Assembly (NCBI GenBank): GCA_041394705.1
Contig: JAWKHS010000018.1
Coordinates: forward strand, 1 to 64,000
Origin: Vicinamibacterales bacterium
GTDB lineage: Bacteria; Acidobacteriota; Vicinamibacteria; Vicinamibacterales; UBA2999
DNA: 64,000 nucleotides
Direction: 5' to 3'
Positions 28,728 through 37,442 of the stretch are shown here, in pieces. The notes under the pieces were generated by a model, which did not search any database, had not been told where the DNA came from, and was given only the letters and a program-made list of their open reading frames with translations. The position numbers were made by a program, and so were the translations under genes. How positions within the stretch are numbered: the first letter of the stretch is position 1; each line of letters starts with the position of its first letter.

Positions 28728-31700
28728 GTGTACGCCAGCGCCTCGAAGCTCATCCTTTCGCCCACCGACCTGTCCGCGTTCCTCGGGTGCCGGCATCGCA
28801 CCGCGCTCGACCTGGCGGTGGCGCGTGGCGTGCTGAGGAAGCCGGACTGGGACGAGGCGTTCACGCGGGCGCTGCGCGAGCGCGGGCTCGAGCACGAGCA
28901 GCGATACCTCGCGTGGTTGCGTGCGCAGGGGCGCACGGTCGTCGATCTCTCGGGGCTGCAGCGTGAGATCACGGCGGCGGTGGCGGCCACCCGGGAGGCG
29001 ATGGCGGCCGGGGTGGATGTCGTCTACCAGGCGGCGCTGGCGGGTGACGACTGGCGCGGCTTCGCGGACGTGCTCGTCCGGGTGGATCGGCCAGGCGCCC
29101 TGGGCGGGTGGAGCTACGAGGCGCACGACACGAAGCTGGCGCGCGAGACCAAGGGCGGCACCATCCTGCAGTTGTCGGCCTACTCGGACTTGCTGGCGGC
29201 GATGCAGGGCGTGGCGCCCGAGCACTTTCACGTGGTCACGCCGACGCCGGCAGGACTCACCGCGTCGGCCGCGGAGGGCGCCGCGCCGGGGCAGGCCGAT
29301 GCCGGCACGGCAGGCGGGCAGGTCGCGCTCCCGCTGTCCAGCGACGAGCGGGACGGGACGGCCGAGCGCTCCATCCACTTCGCCGTCGAGACATACCGCG
29401 TGGACGACTACGCGGCCTATGTCCGGCGCGTTCGGACCGATCTGCTGGCGATGGTCGCGGATGGGCACGAAGCGGGATTCGCGCGGACCTACCCGGAGCC
29501 CGTGGAGGCGTGCGAGCTGTGCCGCTGGTGGGGGCGCTGCAACGGCCGTCGCCGACGGGACGACCATTTGACCTTCGTGGCCGGGATGTCGCGCGCGCAC
29601 GCGGCCGAGTTCACGGCGCAGGGTGCGCCGACGCTCGCCGCCGCCGCGGCGCTGCCGCTGCCGCTCGCGTTCGCGCCCACGCGTGGGTCCCGGGAGACGT
29701 TCGAGCGGCTGGTGGACCAGGCACGGCTGCAGCACGAGCAGCGGACCTCCGGTGTGCCCGTCCACGAGCTGCTGCCCGTGGAGCCGCCGCTCGGGCTCTG
29801 CCGCCTGCCCGCGCCGTCGCCGGGGGACCTCTTCCTGGACCTCGAAGGCGCGGCCTTCGTGCGCGATGGCGGGCGCGAGTACCTGTTCGGAGTGTGGTCG
29901 GCCGAGGGCTACGCGGGCCAGTGGGCTTGCGACGACGCGGAGGAGCATGCCGCGTTCGAGGCGCTGATGGACCGCATCGAGCGGCAGTGGGCGGCGCATC
30001 CGGACATGCACGTCTACCACTTCTCGCCGTACGAGCCGTCGGCGCTGAAGCGGCTGATGGGGCGCTACGCCTCGCGCGCGGATCTCTTGGATCGCCTGCT
30101 GCGGGGCGAACGCTTCGTGGACCTGCTGGCGGTGACGCGGCAGGCCCTCCGCGCGGGCGTGGAGAGCTACTCGATCAAGCAGCTCGAGCCGTTCTACGGG
30201 TTCGTCCGCGAGGTCCCCCTGCCAGACGTCCGGCAGCACCTCACGGCCATCGAGCTGGCGCTCGAGGCCAACGCCATCGCCGGAGTGCCGCACGCCACGC
30301 GCGACGCCGTCGTCGGCTACAACCGCGACGACTGCCGGTCCACGCAGGCGCTGCGTGACTGGCTGGAACGGCTGCGCGCCGGGCTCGAGGCCGGCGGCAC
30401 GCCGGTGGCCCGGCCAGCGCCGAAGGACGACCAGGCGCCGGAGGACGTCGGGGACCTGGAGGCGCGGCAGCAGGCGGCACGGCAACGGCTCCTGGACGGC
30501 CTGTCGCCGGAGGCGAGTCTGCCGTCGCATCCGGACCATCCACGCTGGCTGCTCGCGTACCTGCTCGACTGGCACCGGCGCGAGGAGAAGGTGGAGTGGT
30601 GGGAGCACTACCGGCTGGCCGCGCTGTCCGCGGACGACCTGTTCGACGAACCCTCCGGCGTCGGCGGCCTGGAGTTCGTGGAGCGCGTGGAGGTCGTCCG
30701 CAACAAGCGGACCCAGAAGCCCACCGGGTCGGTCGTGGACCGCTATCGCTACCCCGCGCAGGAGACGGAGGTGGCGCGCGGGAAGGTGCGGCTGCCTGGG
30801 GGCGACATCTTCGGCGAGGTGGTCGATCTCGATCGGACGGCGCGCACGCTCGACGTCAAGAAGGGGCCCGCCGTCGCGGAGACGCATCCGCCGGCGATCT
30901 TCGCCTCCGATCCGGTCAGCACCGTGGGGCTGCAGAAATCGCTGCTCGTCGTCTGCGAGGCCGTGGACGGCGTCACCTGCGGCAGGGATCTCCTGCACCG
31001 CCGGCCGCCGCGCCTCACGAGCGGCGTGCTGCCGGCCTTGCCGGGTGAGGAGCTGGTGGAGCACGCGCGTCGGCTGGCGGGATCGCTCGACCGGACGACC
31101 CTGGCCGTGCAGGGGCCGCCCGGCGCCGGCAAGACGTATCTCGGCGCGCAGATGATCCGGGCGCTCGTGGCGGCGGGGAAGCGCGTCGGCGTCGTGGCGC
31201 CGAGCCACAAGGTGATCGTCAATCTCCTGGACGCGGTCGCCGAGCAGGCGGCCGACGCTCACGAGACCGTGCGGCTCGGGCGCAAGCTGGGTGCGGGCGA
31301 GGAGCCGGACGCGGCCCCGGCCGCGGGCGGCGAGGGCCACGCGCCTCCAATCAAGGGATTCAAGGGCAACGACGACGCGCTCACCGCCATTGCCGAGCGC
31401 ACCGTCGACGTCCTGGGCGGGACGGCCTGGCTCTGGGCGCGCCCGGAGTTCGCGGATGCCGTGGACGTCCTGGTGGTGGACGAGGCCGGCCAGTTCTCGC
31501 TGGCCAACGCGCTCGCCGTGTCGCCGGCCGCCAGCAGCCTCGTGCTGCTCGGCGACCCGCAGCAGTTGAATCAGCCGCAGAAGGGCAGCCATCCCGACGG
31601 CGTGGACGTGTCCGCCCTGCAGCACGTCCTGGGGAAGGACGTCCAGACGATGCCCGGGGACCGCGGCCTGTTCCTGCCGCACACGTGGCGCATGGCGCCG

Positions 31701-32291
31701 GCCGTGTGCGGGTTCACGTCCGAGGTGTTCTATCAGGGGCGACTGGATACAGCGGAGGGACGCGAGCGGCAGGTGCTCACGGGCACCGACGGCCTCGACG
31801 GCGCGGGCCTGTGGTGGCGCCCCGTCAGTCACGACGCGAACCGCAACTGGTCCGGAGAAGAGATCGAGGCGATCGACCGGCTCGTCGACAGGCTGGTGCG
31901 GCCAGGCGCGGGGTGGATCGACCACGAGAGCCGCGCTCATCCCCTCACCACCGGCGACATCCTGGTCGTGGCGCCCTACAACGCGCACGTCAACCGGCTG
32001 GCCGATCGGCTCGGCCCGCGCGGCGTGGCCGTCGGCACCGTGGACCGGTTCCAGGGGCAGGAGGCGCCCGTCGTCGTCTACGCGATGGCGGCGTCCACAC
32101 CGGCTGAGGCTCCGCGCGGGATGGAGTTCCTGTTCAGCCGCCACCGGCTCAACGTGGCGACGTCGCGGGCGAAGTGCGCGGCGTTCGTCGTGGCGAGTCC
32201 CGCGCTGCTGTCGCCGGAGTGCCGCACGCCGCGGCAGATGCGCCTGGCCAACGCGCTGTGCCGGTTCGTGGAGATGGCGCGCTCGGTGTGA
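28728..32291 (+). CDS. TM0106-type RecB-like nuclease fused to an SF1 (Dna2-like) helicase
   Basis: This 1187-residue protein has three parts. The N-terminal RecB-like nuclease (about 1-260) shows GFADVLVRV, YEAHDTKLA and LQLSAYSDLL plus cysteines (CRHR; CELCRWWGRC) that may hold an Fe-S cluster. A predicted RNase H-like region begins at LFLDLEGAAFV near 367. The helicase has Walker A GPPGAGKT (796-803), DEAGQ near 918, and GTVDRFQGQE with NVATSRAK at the end. The GTG start lacks a Shine-Dalgarno. Such proteins are suspected DNA repair or defence enzymes; the WYL/operator context favours inducible defence. Confidence 0.85.
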   Translation: MYASASKLILSPTDLSAFLGCRHRTALDLAVARGVLRKPDWDEAFTRALRERGLEHEQRYLAWLRAQGRTVVDLSGLQREITAAVAATREAMAAGVDVVYQAALAGDDWRGFADVLVRVDRPGALGGWSYEAHDTKLARETKGGTILQLSAYSDLLAAMQGVAPEHFHVVTPTPAGLTASAAEGAAPGQADAGTAGGQVALPLSSDERDGTAERSIHFAVETYRVDDYAAYVRRVRTDLLAMVADGHEAGFARTYPEPVEACELCRWWGRCNGRRRRDDHLTFVAGMSRAHAAEFTAQGAPTLAAAAALPLPLAFAPTRGSRETFERLVDQARLQHEQRTSGVPVHELLPVEPPLGLCRLPAPSPGDLFLDLEGAAFVRDGGREYLFGVWSAEGYAGQWACDDAEEHAAFEALMDRIERQWAAHPDMHVYHFSPYEPSALKRLMGRYASRADLLDRLLRGERFVDLLAVTRQALRAGVESYSIKQLEPFYGFVREVPLPDVRQHLTAIELALEANAIAGVPHATRDAVVGYNRDDCRSTQALRDWLERLRAGLEAGGTPVARPAPKDDQAPEDVGDLEARQQAARQRLLDGLSPEASLPSHPDHPRWLLAYLLDWHRREEKVEWWEHYRLAALSADDLFDEPSGVGGLEFVERVEVVRNKRTQKPTGSVVDRYRYPAQETEVARGKVRLPGGDIFGEVVDLDRTARTLDVKKGPAVAETHPPAIFASDPVSTVGLQKSLLVVCEAVDGVTCGRDLLHRRPPRLTSGVLPALPGEELVEHARRLAGSLDRTTLAVQGPPGAGKTYLGAQMIRALVAAGKRVGVVAPSHKVIVNLLDAVAEQAADAHETVRLGRKLGAGEEPDAAPAAGGEGHAPPIKGFKGNDDALTAIAERTVDVLGGTAWLWARPEFADAVDVLVVDEAGQFSLANALAVSPAASSLVLLGDPQQLNQPQKGSHPDGVDVSALQHVLGKDVQTMPGDRGLFLPHTWRMAPAVCGFTSEVFYQGRLDTAEGRERQVLTGTDGLDGAGLWWRPVSHDANRNWSGEEIEAIDRLVDRLVRPGAGWIDHESRAHPLTTGDILVVAPYNAHVNRLADRLGPRGVAVGTVDRFQGQEAPVVVYAMAASTPAEAPRGMEFLFSRHRLNVATSRAKCAAFVVASPALLSPECRTPRQMRLANALCRFVEMARSV

Positions 32292-32314
32292 TGCGGCAGG
32301 TGCCGTAAGCGAAA

Positions 32315-32344
32315 AGGGCCCGCGGCGTGTCCGCCACGGGCCCT
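32315..32344. terminator. Intrinsic terminator hairpin between convergent genes
   Basis: AGGGCCCGCGGCG (32315-32327), loop TGTC, CGCCACGGGCCCT (32332-32344) form a 13-bp stem with one G-T pair. On the minus strand the stem is followed by TTTT, so it serves best the gene ending at 32374, and may also stop the helicase transcript. Confidence 0.7.
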
Positions 32345-32373
32345 CGTGTCATGCCTTTGGTCTGCGCTGCCGC

Positions 32374-33171
32374 TCAGGGCCGCGCGTGGATGGTCACCGT
32401 CCGGCCCGGCTCGATGTAGACGTCGAAGGTCAGGGGCGGCGCGCCCTGGTAGACCTCCACCTCCACCTGATGGCCGCCGGGTTCCAGGTTCAGCCGCTGG
32501 AAGATGCCGTCGTAGTCGTCCACGACGCCGGCGTAGTAGCCGTCCACGAACACCTGCGCGTAGCGCGGGGCGTCGACGATGCGGAGCGAGCCATACACGA
32601 GCCCGGGCGCGATGGAGTAGTAGCCGTAGCCGTAGTTCCGGCCGGCGTAGTAGCCGGGGTAGGTGTAGGCGTACGGGCGGCCGAAGTAGAGGTTCAGGCT
32701 CCAGCCCGGGCGGTAGCCGTAGGGCCGGTAGCCGTAGGGCGCCGCGTAGACGCGGGGCCGGGGCGCGTAGCGGTACACCCGGGCCGGCGGATTGTTGCGG
32801 GGGTAGTAGCGGGGGGCGGGCCCGCGGTCGCGGTCGCCGCGCCAGCGGTCGTCACGCCCGCGGTTGTCGCGCCCGCCGTTGTCACGATCGCGGCGGGGTT
32901 CGGCGCGCCGCGCCTGGTTGTCGTTCCTGGGGGCGGAGCGGGGGACGGCCTCGCGCCGTTCGGCGCCGCGGTTCCCCTGCTGCGGCTCGGCCCGCTGGGC
33001 ACGCGCGCCCTGGCGTCCGGCGTTGCCGTCCGGCCGGCGGCGTGCGCCGCGCGACTGGCTCTGCTGCTGATCCCCGCCGCCGCGACGACCCTCCTGAGCC
33101 AGTGCCGGCGCGGCCGACAGGGCCAGGGTGGCAATCATGGCGGCGATGGTGCTGACTCTGGTGGTGGACAT
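32374..33171 (-). CDS. Exported low-complexity protein with PEGA-like C-terminal domain
   Basis: The start at 33171 follows GGAGG by seven bases and gives a signal peptide (MSTTRVSTIAAMIATLALSA, cut after ALAQ). Residues 27-120 are an Arg/Gly/Asp/Asn-rich disordered region. A Tyr/Pro/Arg-rich stretch follows, and the last 70 residues (GSLRIVDAPRYAQVFVDGYY, GHQVEVEVY) resemble a PEGA beta-domain. The protein is probably periplasmic or surface-attached. Its function is not known. Confidence 0.75.
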   Translation of the reverse strand: MSTTRVSTIAAMIATLALSAAPALAQEGRRGGGDQQQSQSRGARRRPDGNAGRQGARAQRAEPQQGNRGAERREAVPRSAPRNDNQARRAEPRRDRDNGGRDNRGRDDRWRGDRDRGPAPRYYPRNNPPARVYRYAPRPRVYAAPYGYRPYGYRPGWSLNLYFGRPYAYTYPGYYAGRNYGYGYYSIAPGLVYGSLRIVDAPRYAQVFVDGYYAGVVDDYDGIFQRLNLEPGGHQVEVEVYQGAPPLTFDVYIEPGRTVTIHARP

Positions 33172-33502
33172 ATCCGAGCCTCCGCCCTCTGTAAACGCAA
33201 GTTGGCTGCCAACTCGCGGAAGGATCGCCTCTGCGCGGACGATCCACGAATTGACCGGAAACGCAGGGGCTGCGGCCTCCGAGGCCCGACGCCGCGGCAC
33301 TGAGCGCCGCTCGGCGCTGCGCTCTCGAGATGACAGCGGCGAAAGGATCGACCACGAAGCCGGACCCGCGCCCTGCGCCGGTCTCGCGGGTCGACGTGCC
33401 GCGTACTGACGAGCTGTCCCCCACTCGCCGGTTGGACCGGGATCGCCGGCCCGGGGTTGAAGCGTCCGGCCCGAGGCGCCCGGGGCCCGAGGCTGGCCGG
33501 GG
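33172..33502. other. 331-base region without a gene
   Basis: It contains the Shine-Dalgarno and presumably the promoter of the exported protein, a short hairpin AGCGCCG-CT-CGGCGCT (about 33303-33318), and the GC-rich block CCCGGGGCCCGAG (near 33478) just after the hydrolase stop. I see no coding sequence or RNA gene. Confidence 0.5.
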
Positions 33503-34264
33503 TCAGTCCTTCCTGCCCGTCAGCCAGACGAAGGCCTCGCGCACGACCTCCACCGGGGTGGCGTGCCCGCCGTCGTACTCGCGGTAGGTGACGTCGTAGC
33601 CCTCGTCCTTCAGTTGCTTCTGGAAGAGCCGGCCCGTCCGGTCGATGGGCATCTGCGTGTCCTGGATGCCGTGGGCCATGAAGATCTTCGGCTTCCCCTG
33701 ACGCCTGACCGGCGCCATCATCCCGCCCGCGATCACGATCAGGTGATTGAACGTGTTGCCGTAGGCCAGGCCCATCGACAGCGCGTAGCCCGCGCCGTCG
33801 CTCCGCCCGCCGAGGGCCACCTTGTCCGGGTCGAGGTTCAGCGTCTGCGCGGCCTTGCGGAACGCCGCGCCGATGAAGCGCACGTCCTGGTCGAAGCCCG
33901 GCGCCGACCGCCCCCACGTCACGTCGCGGGAATCCGGCGCCACGATCACCACGCCGAACTCCTCGGCCAGCGCGAAGATCGACTTCATGTCGTCGCCCCA
34001 GCCGCTGTACCCGTGCAGCATCACCATCACCGGGGCCGGCGTCTCGTCGCGGTAGCTCTTCGGCACGTACAGCGACCCGTCGCGCAGGTCGTCGCTCAGC
34101 CCGAGCTTGGTCTGGCCGTAGGGAATCGCGTCGGGCGTCGCCGGCGGCTGCGGCGGTGTCTGGGCAGGTGCCTGGTTGGCCGAGGCGCGAGCCACGCGAT
34201 GCGAGACCACTGCGGCCCCGAGGGCGGCAGTCGTCAGGAACCGACGCCGATTCAGGTGGCTCAT
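33503..34264 (-). CDS. Tat-exported alpha/beta hydrolase (esterase/PHB-depolymerase-like)
   Basis: This 253-residue protein begins with a twin-arginine-type signal (NRRRFLTTAALGAAVVS). The alpha/beta-hydrolase core follows: VMVMLHGYSGWGDD as the oxyanion region, nucleophile Ser in GGRSDGAG, Asp in the HGIQDTQMP segment and His in DGGHATP near the end. The pattern fits LpqC/PhaC-depolymerase-like or carboxylesterase enzymes. The substrate cannot be told. Confidence 0.82.
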   Translation of the reverse strand: MSHLNRRRFLTTAALGAAVVSHRVARASANQAPAQTPPQPPATPDAIPYGQTKLGLSDDLRDGSLYVPKSYRDETPAPVMVMLHGYSGWGDDMKSIFALAEEFGVVIVAPDSRDVTWGRSAPGFDQDVRFIGAAFRKAAQTLNLDPDKVALGGRSDGAGYALSMGLAYGNTFNHLIVIAGGMMAPVRRQGKPKIFMAHGIQDTQMPIDRTGRLFQKQLKDEGYDVTYREYDGGHATPVEVVREAFVWLTGRKD

Positions 34265-34282
34265 GCCGGCCCGATCCTACGC

Positions 34283-34380
34283 GACGTGACGTTCGGATGT
34301 GATCCCTTCGTCCGGCGGAGATGATCGTACAACGTCAGTTGGCGTAGCCGGAGGAAGGGATCGCGTCCGGACGTCACGTC
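34283..34380. repeat. 98-bp inverted repeat with 34-bp arms
   Basis: The left arm (34283-34316) and the reverse complement of the right arm (34347-34380) match at 30 of 34 positions, sharing GACGTGACGT and GATCCCTTC. A 30-base loop separates them. The element lies between two minus-strand genes, just upstream of the hydrolase start. It looks like a MITE- or REP-type dispersed repeat, though only one copy is visible here. Confidence 0.75.
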
Positions 34381-34418
34381 CATCTGCGTTCGTTCGATGG
34401 CACTGAGCCTGGGTGCGG

Positions 34419-36173
34419 TCAGGCCTGGTGGGAGATCTTCCCGCCGACCACAGTCCGCACGATCTGGATGTCCTTGATCTTCTCGACGTCCACCGTGTGC
34501 GGGTCCTCGGCGAGCACGACGTAGTCGGCGAGCTTGCCGGCCGTGATCGACCCCTTGATGCCTTCCTCCAGCGACGCCCACGCCCCGTTGTAGGTGTTCA
34601 CGGCGATCGCCTCGCTGACGCTGATCTTCTGGTTGGCGCCCCAGGTCTTCCCGTCCCAGCCCTTGCGCGTCACCATGCCCTGGACGCCCATGAGCGGCGC
34701 GAACGGGCCCGGGCTGAAGTCCGAGCCCGCGCACGCGTACACGCCCGCGTCGAGCATCGAGCGGTAGGCCATGCACCGCTTCATCAGGTCCTCGCCGTAG
34801 TACACGAACTTGTCGGGGTTGTAGTAGGCGTAGGTCGTGAACATCGCCGGCACCGCGCCCAGCGCCTTGATGCGGCGCACCAGGTCGTCGGTGATGAGCG
34901 TGCAGTGCGTGATCTTCGGCCGGGCGTTGGCGCGCGGGAACTTCTGCTGCGCCTTCTCGAACGCCGTCATGTACATGTCGATGGCCACGTCGCCGTTGGC
35001 GTGGCAGTTCACCTGGATGCCGGCGCGGTGCACCTTCTCCACCCATGCGTCCAGATCCGCCTGCGTGGACGTGACGTTGCCCTTGTACCCGTCCTTCCGG
35101 TCGGGATACGGCACGCTCAGCGACATGGTGCGCTCGGAGAACGATCCGTCCACCGTGTGCTCGGAGGTGGCGCCGAAGCGGATCCACTCGTCGCCGAGGC
35201 CGGTCTTGATCCCGTTGGCGATCATGGCGTCCAGCATCTGGCCGTTGGCCTCGTAGCTCACGCGGTGCACGAGATCGCCGCGCGCGCGGACGTCCTGGAT
35301 GGCCGCCATGTCGCCGCTCTCGTGGTGCACGCTCGTGAGCCCGTAGCGCGCGAACTGCTTCGAGATGTAGGCGATGCCGTCCCGCGCGCGCTTCTCCTGC
35401 TCGGCGGCCGAGTACACGGGCCGCTTGCCGATCTTGCGGAGGGGCGCCGTGGCCGTGTCGGTCACGCGGCCGTTCAGCTCGCCGTTCGGGTCCTTGTCGT
35501 AGGTGCCGCCCATCGGGTTCGGCGTGTTCTTCGTGATGCCGGCCATCTCGAGGGCCTTCGAGTTGTAGAACGACGTGTGGCCCCCGCGGTGGCGCACCAC
35601 CACCGGATGGTCGCGCGACACCTCGTCCAGGTCCCGCTTGTGGAGGGGCCGCTCGTCCTTCAGCTTCGTGTCGTCGAAGAAGTAGCCCTCCACCCAGGTG
35701 CCGGGCGGCGTCTGGTCGGCGCGCGCCTTCAGCTTGCCGACGATGCTCAGGATGCTGACGAACTCCACCTCGAAGGGATTGCCGACGAGCACGTCGTAGA
35801 GCAGCGTCTCGCCGCCCGCGTGGTTGTGGCAGTCGATGAAGCCCGGCACGATGGTCATGCCCTTGGCGTCGAACACCTGGGTCTGGCTCGTCGCCAGGTT
35901 CCGCACGTCCGACGTCGAGCCGACGGCCACGAACCGGCCGTCCTTCACGGCGAAGGCCTCGGCGCGCGGCGCGGCGGGATCCATCGTGTAGACCGAGGCG
36001 TTCACCACGATCATGTCCGGCACGAGGCCACTCGCCGCGGCTGCCTGGGTGGCCGCCGCGGTGGCGCCGCGCGCCCCCAGCATCGGCCCGCCGATCGCGC
36101 CGGCGGCGCCGGCCGCTCCCAGGCCGGCCAGGTGCATGAACTCGCGGCGGTTGCGCTGGTCCTTGGTCATCAC
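34419..36173 (-). CDS. YtcJ-like amidohydrolase with Tat-type signal
   Basis: This 584-residue amidohydrolase begins with NRREFMHLAG, a twin-arginine-like signal, followed by an Ala/Gly-rich segment. The metallohydrolase core has GFIDCHNH (metal ligands), HESGDMAA, NCHANGD and ACAGSDFSPGP (catalytic Asp region), in the order of YtcJ-type amidohydrolase_3 enzymes. These hydrolyse C-N bonds in varied substrates. GTG (36173) or ATG (36170) may start it; GGAG lies just upstream. Confidence 0.88.
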   Translation of the reverse strand: MMTKDQRNRREFMHLAGLGAAGAAGAIGGPMLGARGATAAATQAAAASGLVPDMIVVNASVYTMDPAAPRAEAFAVKDGRFVAVGSTSDVRNLATSQTQVFDAKGMTIVPGFIDCHNHAGGETLLYDVLVGNPFEVEFVSILSIVGKLKARADQTPPGTWVEGYFFDDTKLKDERPLHKRDLDEVSRDHPVVVRHRGGHTSFYNSKALEMAGITKNTPNPMGGTYDKDPNGELNGRVTDTATAPLRKIGKRPVYSAAEQEKRARDGIAYISKQFARYGLTSVHHESGDMAAIQDVRARGDLVHRVSYEANGQMLDAMIANGIKTGLGDEWIRFGATSEHTVDGSFSERTMSLSVPYPDRKDGYKGNVTSTQADLDAWVEKVHRAGIQVNCHANGDVAIDMYMTAFEKAQQKFPRANARPKITHCTLITDDLVRRIKALGAVPAMFTTYAYYNPDKFVYYGEDLMKRCMAYRSMLDAGVYACAGSDFSPGPFAPLMGVQGMVTRKGWDGKTWGANQKISVSEAIAVNTYNGAWASLEEGIKGSITAGKLADYVVLAEDPHTVDVEKIKDIQIVRTVVGGKISHQA

Positions 36174-36229
36174 GACGCTCCAGGCTGCGTACGATATGTG
36201 GCCGGCGCGCGCGATTCAAGGGGGACGGC

Positions 36230-36235
36230 TAGACT
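36230..36235 (+). promoter_or_regulatory. -10-like hexamer TAGACT
   Basis: TAGACT lies seven bases before the ATG at 36243, with no Shine-Dalgarno. A TATCGT hexamer on the minus strand (36191-36196) could serve the divergent amidohydrolase. Confidence 0.5.
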
Positions 36236-36242
36236 GTGCGCC

Positions 36243-37262
36243 ATGCGCACCCGCCTGCTCGTGGCCCTGGCCGTGTCTCTGACTGTCACCGCGTGGGTCC
36301 AGACGGCCGCGCCTCCCCGGCAGACCGCCGCCGAACCGCCCATCCTGACGCCGGGGCCGGCGGCCGCGCGGACGCCGGCCACCGAGGCCGAGTTCGACAC
36401 CTATTTCCACCAGGTGAAGAACTGGGGGCGCTGGGGTGCGAACGACGAGCTCGGTGCGGCCAACCTGATCACGGAGGCGAAGCGGAAGCAGGCGGCGTCG
36501 CTCGTGCGCTCGGGACGCGCCGTCGGCCTCGCGCACCCGCCGCTCACCATGAAGGACCTCGACAACGCGAGTCCCTTCGAGCACACGATGAACCGCGGGT
36601 TCTCCACCGACACCTACCGCGTGTCGTACCACGGGTACGCGCACAGCCACCTCGACGCGCTGTGCCACATCCTCTACAAGGACCAGACCTACAACGGCTA
36701 CGCCAGGGCCGACGTGAACACCGAGGCCGGCTGCACGAAGCTGGGCATCCAGGGCTTCCGGAACGGGTACGTCACGCGCGGCATCCTGATGGACATGGCG
36801 CGCCTGAAGAGGCTGCCGTACCTGGAGCCGGGCACGCCGCTCTTCGTCGAGGACCTGGAGGCGTGGGAGAAACGCGCCGGCGTGAAGGTGGGGCCCGGTG
36901 ACGCCCTGCTGGTCAGGACCGGGCGCTGGGCGCGCCGCGCCGCGGTCGGCCCCTGGGCCGTGGGCCGCAACGCCGCCGGCCTGCACGCGTCCACGGCGGC
37001 GTGGCTCAAGGCGCGCGGCGTGGCCCTCATCGGCAGCGACGACGCGCTCGACGTCGTTCCGTCGCTCGTCACGGGCGTGAACCTGCCCGTGCACACGCTG
37101 GTCATCACGGCGCTCGGGATCAACATCCTCGACAACCAGGATCTCGAAGCGCTGGGCGAGCTGGCCGCCGCCGAGAAGCGCTGGGAGTTCATGCTGACCG
37201 TGGCGCCCGTGCCCGTCACCGGCGGCACCGGGTTCCCCGTGAACGCGCTCGCGACGTTCTGA
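36243..37262 (+). CDS. Exported cyclase-family protein (kynurenine formamidase-like)
   Basis: This 339-residue protein has a signal peptide (MRTRLLVALAVSLTVTAWV) and the cyclase/formamidase fold. The metal-binding motif is YAHSHLDALCH, corresponding to the H-x3-D-x3-H motif of the family, and GDALLVRTGRW and GVNLPVHTLV are typical later segments. Family members hydrolyse N-formylkynurenine or related cyclic or amide substrates; the true substrate is unknown. It is divergent from the amidohydrolase, and the two may act on related compounds. Confidence 0.85.
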   Translation: MRTRLLVALAVSLTVTAWVQTAAPPRQTAAEPPILTPGPAAARTPATEAEFDTYFHQVKNWGRWGANDELGAANLITEAKRKQAASLVRSGRAVGLAHPPLTMKDLDNASPFEHTMNRGFSTDTYRVSYHGYAHSHLDALCHILYKDQTYNGYARADVNTEAGCTKLGIQGFRNGYVTRGILMDMARLKRLPYLEPGTPLFVEDLEAWEKRAGVKVGPGDALLVRTGRWARRAAVGPWAVGRNAAGLHASTAAWLKARGVALIGSDDALDVVPSLVTGVNLPVHTLVITALGINILDNQDLEALGELAAAEKRWEFMLTVAPVPVTGGTGFPVNALATF

Positions 37263-37280
37263 ACGCCGCGCGCCGAACGC

Positions 37281-37436
37281 CCCATCGTCGTCGGTCCGGC
37301 GGGCTGCCGGGTGGCGCGGGGCGGGCGCCCGCTTGTGAGCAGTCCAGCGCTACCGGTAGCGTGCCCAGAAGCGGACTGCTCGCAAGCGGGCTGCCCCGCG
37401 ACAGGACCCGGCGGGTGCCCGCCAGGCGACGACGGG
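37281..37436. repeat. 156-bp imperfect inverted repeat between convergent genes
   Basis: Arms of about 65 bases pair: GCTTGTGAGCAGTCC (37331-37345) with GGACTGCTCGCAAGC (37373-37387) inside, and GGCGGGC- and GTCGTCG-type blocks outside. The loop holds the perfect palindrome GCTACCGGTAGC (37349-37360). The block 37303-37332 matches 20743-20772 at about 25 of 30 positions, so this is a shorter relative of the element at 20664-20941. It may also act as a two-way terminator. Confidence 0.75.
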
Positions 37437-37442
37437 ACCCGC

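Noticed and set aside
28668..32144. Minus-strand open frame of 1158 codons
   Set aside because: It is opposite the nuclease-helicase gene, and no motif or domain is recognisable.
34413..36242. Long plus-strand open frame upstream of the cyclase gene
   Set aside because: It is the mirror of the amidohydrolase gene, with His/Arg/Val-rich shadow composition; the cyclase signal peptide and promoter place the start at 36243.
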